DNA of 51,220 nt from Elysia marginata. Its lineage: Eukaryota > Mollusca > Gastropoda > Plakobranchidae. Where the stretch lies: positions 1-51,220 of the forward strand of contig BMAT01001535.1 in NCBI GenBank assembly GCA_019649035.1, written 5' to 3'. The notes under the pieces are model-generated. The model saw nothing but the letters and a program-made list of their open reading frames with translations. It was not told the DNA's origin and searched no databases. Of this stretch, positions 1-11,889 are shown one piece after another (position 1 is the stretch's first letter; the number at the start of each line of letters is the position of its first letter). A program made the position numbers and the translations under genes.

Positions 1-880
1 ATTATCCTTTGATAAAATACCCTTTGACACTCCTTGCAAAAACATTAGATGTTCATATTGCAGTATGCAGGAGTAGCTTCATTCAACAAAAACGTCTGTC
101 CGCCATTGTTACTCGGGCCGGAAGTCCAAGACAGATCAAAATTAACTAGGCTTCTCTCCAGTGCAAATCTTTGTAGTAAAGGAAGTGCAAACACATAAGG
201 ATGAAAAGCATAGCATGAAATGCCGTACAAAAAACTCTGAAGCAAAATTAAGTTTCACACACGACAGGAGAGTGTGCCATGACTAAAGGTGTGAGTCTAA
301 AAATAGAGAACAATCATAGACTAAAGGCTAAATTAAATACTGAGAAAAGTACTAACTCAACTACTGTGAAGAGAGTACAAGACAAAACCTTTTACTGTAT
401 AAGCAATGAAAGGAAAATCCAATGGAGGGTACACAACACAAGTTAACTTAAGGGATAAACCATAGTGAAGATATCAATAAACCTACAGTAACAAGAAGCC
501 ACCATTCGACCTACAATATACAACACATTTAGACTAAAGCAAAAGAGAAAAACAGAGCAAATACAGAGTGAGTTAGAGAAAGTGTACTACCATAAAAAAG
601 ACAAAGGATATTTTTGAGGAAAACAAATAATAAAGAGAGAAAGAAACAAATAAGGGCTAAAAACTGGCAGTAGAAGGCCACAATTGGCAAATAACCAAAG
701 TAGTGAAAAAAGAATCACCTTGAAGTAGAATTCTCTCAAGTATAGTTAAATAACAGAAAAAAAGATTAATAAGTAGAGCAAGAAGTCACAGATCTGGAAG
801 AAAAATGATAAGGCCAAAGCATGGAAAAAAAAGTTGGAAGAAAAATTGACAAAAAAATAGTGATGATGCTAGTGGCCAGT
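1..880. other. A-rich stretch without recognised gene
   Basis: No convincing coding exon is visible. The sequence is A-rich on the plus strand. Near 88-118 there are a CCGCCATTG (YY1-like) and a CCGGAAGT (ETS-like) motif close together, which can mark a promoter, but the only ATG next to them on the minus strand opens a seven-codon frame. Nothing else is supported. Confidence 0.4.
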
Positions 881-890
881 AACTATTTAT

Positions 891-916
891 GTGTGTGTGT
901 GTGTGGGGGGGGGGGG
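891..916. repeat. (GT)n followed by a G run
   Basis: Seven GT dinucleotides run directly into about 13 consecutive G residues. This is a simple sequence repeat and a likely site of length error. Confidence 0.9.
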
Positions 917-1584
917 AAGTGTTGAAGATTTACAAGTCTCTGAACTGCACCTTTAGAAATACGAGCACAAATCATCAAACCATAAATGATTTTTGCATGA
1001 ATATGAGCAGTTCTCAAATTTTAGTCCATTTCAGACAAGGGTACAAAAATTGGTAAAAAACATATTCATAATTTGAACAGAAATAATATTCAAACCATGA
1101 CAGTCTCACAGAGGAAAGGTTGTAGAAGCTTAATCTATCTAAAAATATTGGTTTTGTTATGAATGTTTTTCAAAAAAAAAAAAAGTTTGTGCAATTTTTT
1201 TTTTGCATTTCAAAGGGGACATAAAATGGTCTATTTTGATGAAAATTTAACATCTGCTAATTATTTCAAATTTGGCCCAAAACTAAATAAATGGAAAGAT
1301 TGTCTTCTGTTCTTGGTGTTAACAACCATTTGAGGCCCCAAATTTTCAATTTGATTAAAATATAGGGCATAATTAAATGTAGGCTGAGAAAAACTAAGAC
1401 ATAATGCTTGTCGTAAATTTTCCATACTACATCTAGCCTTGAATGAACCATTGCTCATACGCTTTACAGCTTAATTTTTATTTCTTGTGGAAGTTTAATC
1501 AACACACTTCCTTATTTACCACTGTTGTAGGTTAAAAGCAGATTGTTAAAGATTTGCAGACAATTTCAAACACACCTTCTTTGC

Positions 1585-2851
1585 CGTAAACAGTTATCTA
1601 TCTAAGACTACTGCTAGATCTAGTTGAAAGCCACGCTCGAATGGGCTATAAATAGCTAAAACAGGTAGAGAATGACCATGGTACATGATAAAGCCATGTG
1701 TGGGAAGGCTGGGTCAGTCTGGCCAATCAGCAAAGCAAATCCAAACCTTGTCGTAAGAGTCTTACCGAGAGTTATCCATGTAAGATGTAATGGTTATCTG
1801 TGTAATGAACCAAAGAAAGTCAGTTTATATCAAACTGAGCAGCCTGAGTAATGGTTTTCTTTGTTTAAATGCCATTCAGCCTTAAAAACTGGTGGAACAG
1901 ACACAACAGCCTAAGCTGTGTGCTTTTAATAGTCATTTTAAGCACCAAAAGTTATTACAGTACCCTGTTTGCATTTGGTATAAGAGTTATCGATGTAAAA
2001 TGATTTTTCATTGTCTTCACTTATGTTTTTTCACATGAACATACACAGTGAAAGTGTATTTGAGCCTCTTAATGCCCTTTTAAGTTTTATACAAAAAAGT
2101 TGTGCTTCAAATTTTTGTTTGAATCTGATCTTACATTGATAACGTTTATGACATAAATGGTTCGAGAACTGGAACAAAATTGTATTAATGTGTCTGGTAT
2201 AGATTAATATACTTTGTCTTTGCTAATGACATCATCTAAATGAAATTTTATTTAATTCCTAAGGATTCTAGGGTAAAAAAATGTATTAATTTGTGTTGTA
2301 AGAGTTAACGATGTAAGACCAAAATAAGTGTCTCTTTGTGTGTTTCACAATGTGCGAAAAAGGCATTTACTGAGCTTTATTTCTATGAAATTGAACCCTG
2401 GTGCTTTCAAATTCAATCCTCAAAAACAAGGGAAATTTTATAGGCCTTGAATGGACTCTATGTTTTATAGTAAGAGTTATCGGTGTAAGACAGCATTATT
2501 TTAAAGAACCTATTAAATAACCAGTGGGATTAAAAGGTTCTGAGTGTTAATCTTTACAAGCAATGCCAATCACGATTTCCATTTTTTGTTAACCTTGTGA
2601 TTTAAAAAAAAAAAAATACAGCAAGGCGATTTCAAAAGGTTCAGTTAGTCTCTCTATTACGTGGATAACCTTTATGGAAAAATTCGACCATAAAATCGTA
2701 AGTAATTAAAGTTTTCCTCAAAACTTGTATTGGTTTGTTTCTAAAAAACCTTAGTTAAATGATATGCAGGCCATTATTCATTCCCTGGGTTTCTAAGTAT
2801 GGAAATATTGTTATCTTTGTTGTGTAACTGTAAGAGTTATCTGTGTAAGAT
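1585..2851. repeat. Eight-copy array of a 21-bp box phased at ~178 bp
   Basis: The box GTAAGAGTTATCGATGTAAGA or a close variant occurs at 1585-1607, 1767-1787, 1979-2000, 2298-2319, 2470-2491 and 2830-2851 on the plus strand, and inverted at 2130-2152 and 2654-2675. Taking the C of GTTATC (or its complement) as anchor, the positions are 1598, 1776, 1991, 2138, 2309, 2481, 2664 and 2841. The intervals are 178, 215, 147, 171, 172, 183 and 177. Flanking sequence around the boxes does not align by eye, so this is not an ordinary satellite. The array lies about 1.3 kb beyond the best cyclin H polyadenylation signal. A decayed satellite that kept one protein-binding box, or spaced regulatory sites, are both possible. 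Confidence 0.7.
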
Positions 2852-3181
2852 TTCTGAGTGTCGCAATTTAACAGCTTAGTAAGCCTCAGTATATGAGTGG
2901 GTTATTTGGTAAGTTTAACATCCCCTAAGCTTCAGGGGGATGCTACCAGTACATGAAGGATGTCAATATGCTGAATAAGGTGTTTTTGAGGATGACTTTG
3001 ATTTTATCCTTTAAAACATTAAGTTATACATTTTGCATACGTTAGCCGTACAATAGGACTACAGTTTATAATTTTCCCCTTACAGGTATTTTAGTTCACT
3101 GATCACAAATATTTTTAAAAGTCATAGCTAATTCCAGTATTTTTGGTTTGACACCAGCAATCCATTATTTTGGTAGTCATT

Positions 3182-3469
3182 CTGGTAGTGGTAAAGGTAA
3201 AGGTAGACCCATACTCGACATGAGCGTAGGGGAAAAAGGAGCAGGGTCCTTGTTTTTCTAGTCACACGGCAAAGTGAGGTAGTTTGCCATTGCTTTCCTC
3301 GCCGCCTTTACTTTCGCCGAGTCTTAAGAGACCTAGCTACCCATCAAGTGCTGGGTGGGCACAGGGGAGCAAATAAAATTTAGCCCGGACTGGGGATCAA
3401 ACCCGGGACCTCTCAGATAGCGGTCAATTGCCCTACCAATTGCGCCACTGCTCACCCCTGGTAGTGGTA
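3182..3469 (-). mobile_element. tRNA-derived SINE with 12-bp target duplication
   Basis: Read on the minus strand, the element starts with a tRNA-like head containing an A box (TGGCGCAATTGG) and a B box (GGTTTGATCCC) near 3395-3450. A tRNA-unrelated body follows and includes a GCCATTGC motif (plus strand, near 3283). The tail is made of TTTACC units (GGTAAA on the plus strand, 3190-3205). A perfect 12-bp direct repeat CTGGTAGTGGTA flanks it at 3182-3193 and 3458-3469, as expected for LINE-mediated insertion. The element proper is 3194-3457. The intact duplication suggests a fairly recent insertion. The family name is not assigned. Confidence 0.85.
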
Positions 3470-4194
3470 CCGGTACTAAAATACTGAAATCAGTACTGGT
3501 TGGCAGCTCTGCTATGATTCCTACTCAACTCAAGGTAGGGTTTACGGTTTGTACTATGGCGGCCTAGGCCTAACTACAAATATAGGATAACCACTGTAGA
3601 CAGGCCAAAACCGTCACCATGAGCAGATTGCATGGTTCCAACACGATTATGATTCTATCTTAAGGGAATTCGCCCCCCCCCCCCCACCCTTTTTTGTTTC
3701 ACTTTGGAGCATCTGATGTCGGTGCCTCCTCTAGTCCTACAAGTAAAGCTCTGTGTGTCACATGCCCTTGTTTTGGGAAACCATAGCAAAAGCCTTCCAC
3801 TGTTCCAGTGTATGTGTGTTAAATCTCAAGTTAACTTTTTGAGGTACCAGGGTATGCAAAAACAAAAATTTTTCAGCTCCCTCTTGTACATATTTTAGAA
3901 CCAAAATTGTTAAGTTTAAAAACAAAACTGTACAAAGAAAAACAAAGCTTGTCAATTATCTCAATTAAGACAGCCAGGCCAGTTTATTCATATAAATGAA
4001 TAAAAAAAAATATAGCCCAAGTTTGATAGGTCAACAGCATTACAATAGAAAGCATAAAAACTCAGTCACATAGTTTGAAAATGCCATTAGCCTAGGTGTA
4101 GGTGTAAAGATTTTGGATTATTGAAAACAGAGCTGACTATCCCACTTTCATCAAGCTTAGTCCTGTTAATTCTAAGATCAATTGTAAACAATTC

Positions 4195-4200
4195 TTTATT
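4195..4200 (-). terminator. Probable polyadenylation signal of cyclin H
   Basis: TTTATT on the plus strand reads AATAAA on the minus strand, about 345 bases downstream of the cyclin H stop codon. A second AATAAA lies at 3983-3988. Which one is used cannot be told from sequence. Confidence 0.5.
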
Positions 4201-4544
4201 TTTTTTGTTCAATTCAAACTGTATAAACAAGGCATTGCAGACCCCTCTACACCCCCTCCCCTTCAAGCAGAGCTGTTGACATGTAACTAAGTCACACAGA
4301 ATCTATATCAGCCAACAACATCCTGAAAAAAGTAGGTTTCAGAAATTGAAGGATACATCAGACAATGAGAGGAGACTTAAGTTTAGAATGTAGGTTGAAT
4401 TTACAAGATTTGAAATTTTGGTTACTTTAACATGTTTTTCATCATCTCATAATGTACAGTAACACAAAACAATGCATAAACTTAGGAACCATATTTACAG
4501 CTGCAAAGGTGAAAAATCCAGGAGTCAGCTTTGGTAAAATGTCA

Positions 4545-4559
4545 CTATGATCCATTGTC
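4545..4559 (-). CDS. CCNH: Cyclin H exon 10, last codons and stop
   Basis: After the acceptor TCTCTCTGCAG the phase-0 frame reads Asp-Asn-Gly-Ser-stop. The exon then runs on as 3' UTR. The strong polypyrimidine tract and matching phase support it, but four codons are too few for homology. Confidence 0.65.
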   Translation of the reverse strand, partial: DNGS

Positions 4560-7500
4560 CTGCAGAGAGAAAGAATGAAAGACAAGGAATAAAAGTCACC
4601 ATAGCAATATTAGCAAACACAATTACTGTACTCAATTATATCAGTACATGTACAGAGGAATCCGGATAAAGCGGATAAAGTCAACACCTCGGGACTGAAA
4701 AAAAGTTTGACTTTAAGCGAGGTTGACTTTAAACTAAACTTGATGTAAATATAGGGTTGGAATGCATTGTTGTGTGCACAGAAAAACTTTGCACGCATTA
4801 AACTTGTTTGACCAGTGTGGCAAAGTGGGAAGGAGTAGAAGAGTCATAAGTGAACTGCCCCAATCAGCACCTGTCACTGTCCTCTGTCCAGCCGTACTAG
4901 CCCTCCCCCTCTTCCCCACTAGCCCTCACCAGGCCAGTGGGCCTAGGCAGGCTAAAGAGCGCCCACCCACTCACCTCTCCTATTTCTCTTTGTCTCTCCC
5001 AAGACCCATCTGGGGTCTCTTTATCTCTTTCCATCTAGCCGCGAGGTGTTGACTTTAGGCTGAATACTGAATTGATGAAAAACATTATAAAAGAAAAGAG
5101 AAAAAGCAAGCTAACCTTATTTCAATAACTATAAATGATAAAGAAAGACTAAAAGCACAGCAATACAAAACTCTCCCAGTCATTTCACGTTAAAAACAAA
5201 AATATTAAAGCAATTAGTTATTATTATTTGTATCAACGTTGTTGGCATCCCCTTGTTAATTTTCTTTGTTTTTGTATTTTGTTTATCAACATTCTTATAT
5301 TACATTGATCTCCAGAAGCTTGTCATATAACACTTCATATTTTAACTATAACATTAATATTAATCTTAGTGTTACAAACTTTATCAAAACCGTACCTCAG
5401 ACATTTTTGCTCTTTTAATAGGTCGAAGATCATCTTCTCCATTCAGTTTGTCGATTGCCCTCTGCTTGTAACTGAAATGTTTGAACAAATTTTGACAAAG
5501 GTTCCATTAAACTGTAAACAAAAATTTCTACACAAAATTTAATTTTGTCCCCAGTGATTTTCAATGTTGTCTTTTGCCTGCAAACTTCTTAATTTAGATT
5601 TTTTGAAAGACTTGGTACACTGTGCTTCTATTAAAGCTGGATCGCCGATTCAATACAACTTGCTGCTTTAAAAGACCCAGGTATAAGAAGCAGGATACAA
5701 CAGGATATAGGATGCACTTCTTATATCAGTCGCTTTACTAAAGCTTTATTCTACAGCACTACTGCTTTGTCAATGAGCAATGGGTAGTACTAGTAGTATT
5801 ATTGTATGACTACACCTCCAGATTATATTTGTTCATCCAGGCTACCTGGTCTTCATCAGTCTTATGAACTGTTTCCTATCCATCATCTAGTTTCGTGGAG
5901 CCTTGCTACATTGTTGGCACATTGGAGAGCCTTTCCATTTCCACTTGTGCATCATATAGGCGGTCATTGCATGTCTTGTCTTAAGAATGTTCGCCATTGC
6001 TGCAGACCCTGAAGGTGATACCAGACAGATACAATCATACTGGGACAGCAGATGGACAGGAGTCAGACTAGGAATGACCCAACCCGGCGTCCAGACAAGA
6101 ACAGACTTCTTCTGGACCCACACCTCCTCTTATCTTGAAAAAGAAAAACTGGGCCTATAGCCTGGAGGTGATATAGGATGCAAGCCTGTCTTATTAACAC
6201 CCATTCTCTCTTTGATTGCTAGAAAGGGTTGGGGGGCAGTCATGTTGCACAGTGATGCAATCACAAGGCGTAGCAGCATAGTAATAATTATGGGCTAGTC
6301 TAGGCCTACCTGGAGCTTCTGTGCTCAGCCATTTTTAATATTAATTCTAGGTTAGTTTAAATTTCTAGACCAGAATTCTGAAAAATGTTATGCCCTGCGC
6401 AGCCATGGTCTTAGTTACTCTTAGGAGTTCTACAAAAGATTTTATAGATCAGCTGCTTCTCATCAAGTGGGCTGATTGCATGGTTTGCATTGGATTTGCA
6501 TGACACTGTGGCTCATAAGATGCATTCAGGGTTGGCTTCACTTCCATCAAGATTGATATACAAGATGCACATCTGCTTCTACTAACACCCAAGCCTCAAA
6601 CTGCTTACACCTAATAGAAGACAGAGGAAGTACAAGCAGATCCCAGCCTTAGGTTCTATTCATTTTGGTGCAGAAAAATAACAACAGCAAAGTATGTCTC
6701 ACAACCATAGGGAATGAGTTGGATGTAGGAAACTAGTTTGAGAAAATGCTTTTTAAAGGTTGAATTATCAAAAGAAGTGCTAATATCTTCTCAGTCTTTT
6801 TATCTTCCATTCTGTCCAAATGAGTCTTAAGCAATTGAGCCCGGCATACTGGTCTGGCTGTGTTTTAGATAAACCATACTTTTATAGTGCAATTTTACAG
6901 GCCTGGGATTGTCTCGTCATTACAGCTCAAACTTAAAGTTTAAAAATAATTCAAAGGAGTTCTTGTGACCTTTCAAATGGTGTTTTCACTTTCCTTAGCA
7001 TGTATTATAAAAGGTGAGAGCAGAGGCTAAGGGCCGAGAGCTCAAAGTGGTGTGTTGCAAAGCTTTAATTTTGAGATAGGCTTTTAAAGTTCAGCGGGTG
7101 TTCAGAAGTCAATTTTTAAAAAATCTAAGATATTGAATTAAACATCATTTATGAACAGTTTTTACGTCTGATTCATGTTGAATTTGAAAATTTCACTTTT
7201 TATGTGTTTAACTCACTTGCTAGGAATGCGCCAGCGTATGGCGCATCACCCGTCAGCTGCCAAACGCGGATGCGCCACCCCTTGGCGCATCAACATTAAC
7301 TATCGATTTCTCAAGCTAGATGCGCCAGAAGTGTGGGGTTTCGTTTCGGACGTTAGTATAACTTCTTATCTTTGTTTATGCCGAGTTTCCCGGATGTAAC
7401 TCTTTAACTTTAGAAGTTACGGTTACTCAAACAATGAGACCCTAGTTTCACTTGCTACTGGCTGGGCAGAGACGAAGAAAGCTAACAAACATATTACAAA

Positions 7501-10500
7501 TAATAAATGAGGCAGAATTCAGTGATGAAGAAGTGGATCTAGGGTTAGATATGAGCAACAACGATTCTGAAAGGTATTGGTGGCTCTGAATCAGACTCAG
7601 AACCTGAAGTTGTGGCTAGTACTAGTGGAGCTCAAGTTAGATCTAAATCTAGATTCTAGATCTAGATCTAGTGTCAAAAATAAATCTAAAACCTCAAAAA
7701 ACAGCAAACTTTAAAAAAATTGTGAAAAAAAAAGTTTTAAAGATATTAACTGCAAATATGCAAAGTTCTTTTCCTTTTAAACATTATACTAAATTATTGA
7801 GCAGATTAAACAATACTAAGATTTTTTATGATTTTTCAAAAACAACCCAAAATGCCAAGTATTCAGCGTATGTGACAGTGTTCGGAGCCCAGTGCTAAGT
7901 GAGTTAATTTTAATTGATATGGTTTCTAAAACCTTTCCACCTTTACAGTTGTCTAAATTTTAAACACAATTTCCACCCCTTTCTGAAATTTCACAAGTCC
8001 TGACCAGGCCAATTGCAAAAGGCTAGATCTACAACTTTTAGACAGAAACATAATAGAGCTTTTCTGTTTCTTGAATTTGGAAGTAGAGAGCAACTTCAGA
8101 CTGATTTTGAATGGTTGTAAGACATTTTGATAACTAGCACTGTATACACTTTTCAAAGTTTTGAAGCTCAGGAACAAGTTTTTTTCAAACCATTGACGCC
8201 TTGTAATGTAACAAATTGGGACATCCAACTTACTGGTGTGTTATGTACATTTTTACAGCACACTCTTTAAAAACTTTAGAGGTTGTACATCAAGGCATAA
8301 AATGAGATGGATTTTAAAATCAGCAACCAAATCAATCCAAGTCATAAAGCAACTACTGTGCACTAATATTATAACTATACAGAGTAGAACATCATTTTGT
8401 ATCTCTCTCATGCAAGTCTGCTGTTCTTCAGAGATTTAGGCTCTAAAAAAACCAGAAAGTTTTAAATCACTTTTTAAAATCACCAAAGCTCCTGTGGTAA
8501 CTTATTATGTCATGTTTTTAAAGGACCAAAATATCTGAAAGACCTCTCACCAGTCTGCATTCCATATAAAATATATATAAACACACTAAAATTGGACTTT
8601 TATAAGAGGAATTTCTTGTTTTTATATAAAGAAAGAAAGATATAGAGAAGCGACAAGCCTTCATGGCAACGGCAGACCAGAACTTATGCTTTAAAATTAA
8701 TTTTATGCCCCTGTAATACTAGCTCAATGTAGCCTGAAAAATTATGTGTCTCTCCCTTAAAAAATTTTTTTTTAAATTAAAATTCTAAACCTCTCACATT
8801 TCGCTGTCAGGATTGTTCTCTTGATTGCGGCAGCGGTCGAGTTTCTTCTGCACCCCTTGGGCTTGTTCTCGCGTTGTTGGCTCAAAACCTTTCACAATAG
8901 CTTTCACACCTGAAACAGGATGAGGCTTGTGAGAGTGTCAGCATCAACGAATACACTTATCGAAAAATAATTACATGGACAATGTTTTTAGTATAAACAA
9001 ACTTATCATTTTTTTCCAAATAAAAAAGTCTTTAATTAAAAAAATCTTAACAGAGTTTTTGCAGTCACTATTTCTATCAATATGTATTCATCTTAGTTCA
9101 TGGTTGTTTTTTTTTTTTCAGTAAAAGACCTATTGTCTATTACTATAAGTATAATGGAACTTTTTAGTTCTTACTGGTCTTAAAATTTCACATGAGAAAA
9201 CACCTAAAAATAGTTGTTTTTTTTATATAAAAAAGGAACTTCGGTACATTGAGTTTTCAACAAATTGTTGTAATGAAGTCTGCTATATAGCAATCGCAGT
9301 TTTTCTTTAAAAAAATCTATGACTTGTACATTTTTTTTTCAAAACGGCCAAATACTTCTCGAATCAACCATTAAATTAAGCAAAATATCTGAGACTTACG
9401 GCGAAGCTGATATAGGGTATTCTCTGCTTCTTTTTCAGAGGCCGACTGCAAAACTACTGACCTTATGTATCTAAACCGAGAAGAAAAAAAATAGCATTAA
9501 TCCCAAACAGGGTGCAGTATTAAATATTTCACAAAATTAGTTAAAGATTTTTTTAATGAAACTAAGAAAAAAAAAAGAAAAAGCTCAGTGACCAAACAAA
9601 TTGGAAAACAAATAGAAATTGTATGATTTTAATAGGCTGCAAACCGTCATTTCTTTCAGCATAATAAAATTAAAATTTTTAATTCTGTTTTACACCAAAT
9701 AAAAAGGAAAAATGTGAATAATGATCTTCTTTCTAGAGTAAAAAATTTTTCAGTCCTCCCATAATAATTAATCATGAAAAAAAATGTATATTTATTATTT
9801 TTTATTTTGTTTGGCTGCTTGTTTCTATCGTTTTGATTTTTGTGGGGATTTTTTTCTGCAAGAAAAGTATAGATTAAAAAAAAAAAACGAGAGGCTTAAA
9901 TTTAATGGTAAGTTCAAAATGAGAGATTCAACCTAAGCCAATAAGTAATATTTCTTTTCAAATCACCTTTGTTGTATTGTTTCAGGAGCCTCAGTATTTC
10001 CCTCTGAACAATATGGTAATGAATGAAAGTTTTGTAATTCTGTAATGAATGGAATGTACCTTTATAATATAAATGGATGTATGTGCTTCATGTTTAATTC
10101 TAATTGTATCGCTTTGGGCCTCAAATTGTGGGAGAGGGCGGGATATAAATAAACTTCCTTATTATTATTAGTAGTAGTATTTTTAATTCAATGTTTAGAA
10201 AACATGCAAAATCTCTTCTTTATAAATAATTTTAGTTTCTTAATTTCCCAAGCTGCTCTTACTGTGTTACGATTGTAGTTCTTGAACAAACACCTGTGTT
10301 ATGAGTGCAGCTCCTTGAATTATGCAAATGAATGGTTTTTGTTTGTGTTTTGCCAGATTCATGCTTTCATCTGCCAAAACCAGGTATGTCATAAGACGAG
10401 TCAAGATGTTAAAAAAAAAACTATAGAGTTTTGCCCTACAGTCTAAATTTGTATTTTATAATTATTATAGAAAAAAAATACTAGAAAATGTTTCTGTTAA

Positions 10501-11851
10501 CAAGACAGTGGAACTGAGTAGCAATGAGACTTTGTTTTTGTCTTTTTTTTTTAACTCTCTTTGTAGCTAATGTTCTCGCTATTGGTAAACACAGATTAAG
10601 TAGTACACATTACATTTTACCAGAGGGAAACCAGCTGGGAGGGGGGTTGAGTTCTGTCCTCTTAGGCCAGGGATCACAGTGAAAATTTTTTTTAAGCCCT
10701 GAACATTGACGGCTGATCAGGCAAATGCCGTCATGTATCAAACTTCTATCCTCAGGCTACATGTTATAATTATTATACCTTACACTAGGTAAGATGTGAT
10801 TTATGTAATATACTTCATTGCAACAGTTGCTGTTGATAAAATTTGCCGTGTGGGGTTGGGTAGTGAGTCACCATAATTTTAACATACAGCCTGAGATAAT
10901 TTCATGAACCTAAATCAAGTCTAAATGCTGTTCATGTCAGAACTTTGATTGGGTAATGAAGTTATCATAATGTTACTAGTCTATTTGTGCCGTTTCATAG
11001 ATCTTATGGTCCTTTATCTAGTCTAAAATACATGTAACAGTCAAAGAGACACTCTGCTTAAAAAAGAACCCTCTTATCAAGGTGATACTCTGAAGCACAA
11101 ATATAACTAGGTTCTTAAGTCTGAAATAGTTTTATTTTTTAGCTTTTGGTTCTGTCACGTTTTATTTATTTACTAGATTGTTAGATTTTTTTCAACAAAC
11201 AATAAAAAGCCTGCATAAGCACTCTTTTATGCAGATAGATGGCACCTGCATCTGTACCACCAGAACATTGCAAGCATAAAAAGACCACACTCTATTTCTG
11301 ATGGCAGAGTCACCCTTTCTGTTAGCAAGTGAATGAATACATGTGCATCCCTATGCATTGACCACAGGCATCAATTACATAGATTCGGGTACGACCCTTC
11401 AGTAACATGAAGCACCGTGTTTCCTGCATAAAACACCTGTATCATGTGGACATTTTGTCCAGACATGGCAACAGAGCTTGAAGCTGTTTACAACCCCCCC
11501 CCCCCTTTAATCACAAGATTTACGTTTTTCCATTATAATATTTCAAATAGAACCTCTAGCTCAAATGAATCTTTGTAAATTTCTTTTTAATTTCAGAAGA
11601 AAAGAGAGAGAGACAGAGGGATAAAAAGAAAGGGAGACAGAAAGCGAGGGGGAGAGAGGGATGGATAGAACAAAAGAGAGAGAAAGAGGGAGGGTGNNNN
11701 NNNNNNNNNNNNNNNNNNNNNNNNNNNNNNNNNNNNNNNNNNNNNNNNNNNNNNNNNNNNNNNNNNNNNNNNNNNNNNNNNNNNNNNNNNNNNNNNNNNN
11801 NNNNNNNNNNNNNNNNNNNNNNNNNNNNNNNNNNNNNNNNNNNNNNNNNNN

Positions 11852-11889
<38 letters not shown>

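Larger units (their letters stand above)
7208..7907 (+). mobile_element. Non-autonomous piggyBac-type element (TTAA...TTAA)
   Basis: TTAA occurs at 7208-7211 and 7904-7907. The sequence inside begins CTCACTTGCTAG on the left and, read inward from the right, CTCACTTAGCAC. Five copies of ATGCGCCA in both orientations (7226, 7239, 7270, 7283, 7320) form a subterminal repeat cluster. An interrupted frame at 7473-7660 encodes an acidic stretch with LTNILQIINEAEFSDEE and, after a frameshift, GGSESDSEPEVVASTSGAQV. This resembles the acidic N-terminus of piggyBac transposases. The catalytic domain is absent. Nested inside a MITE copy in cyclin H intron 8. Confidence 0.7.
6812..8114 (+). mobile_element. 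Inverted-ended MITE, copy 1, split by insertions
   Basis: Left end CTGTCCAAATGAGTCTTAAG (6812-6831) is identical to that of another copy at 31106. The right end near 8094-8114 carries CTTCAGACTGATTTTGAATGG. Shared interior blocks include GGGTGTTCAGAAGT near 7098 and ATAGAGCTTTTCTG near 8051. The copy is about 900 bp longer than the other two because of a 700-bp piggyBac-type insertion (7208-7907) and about 220 bp of extra sequence after the left end. Confidence 0.65.

Noticed and set aside
85..125. Housekeeping promoter from adjacent YY1-like and ETS-like motifs
   Set aside because: Only two short motifs, and no coding exon found on either strand nearby.
3395..3450. Functional tRNA genes at the A/B-box sites (also 39349 and 40975-41047)
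   Set aside because: Acceptor stems do not close and each is followed by a SINE body.
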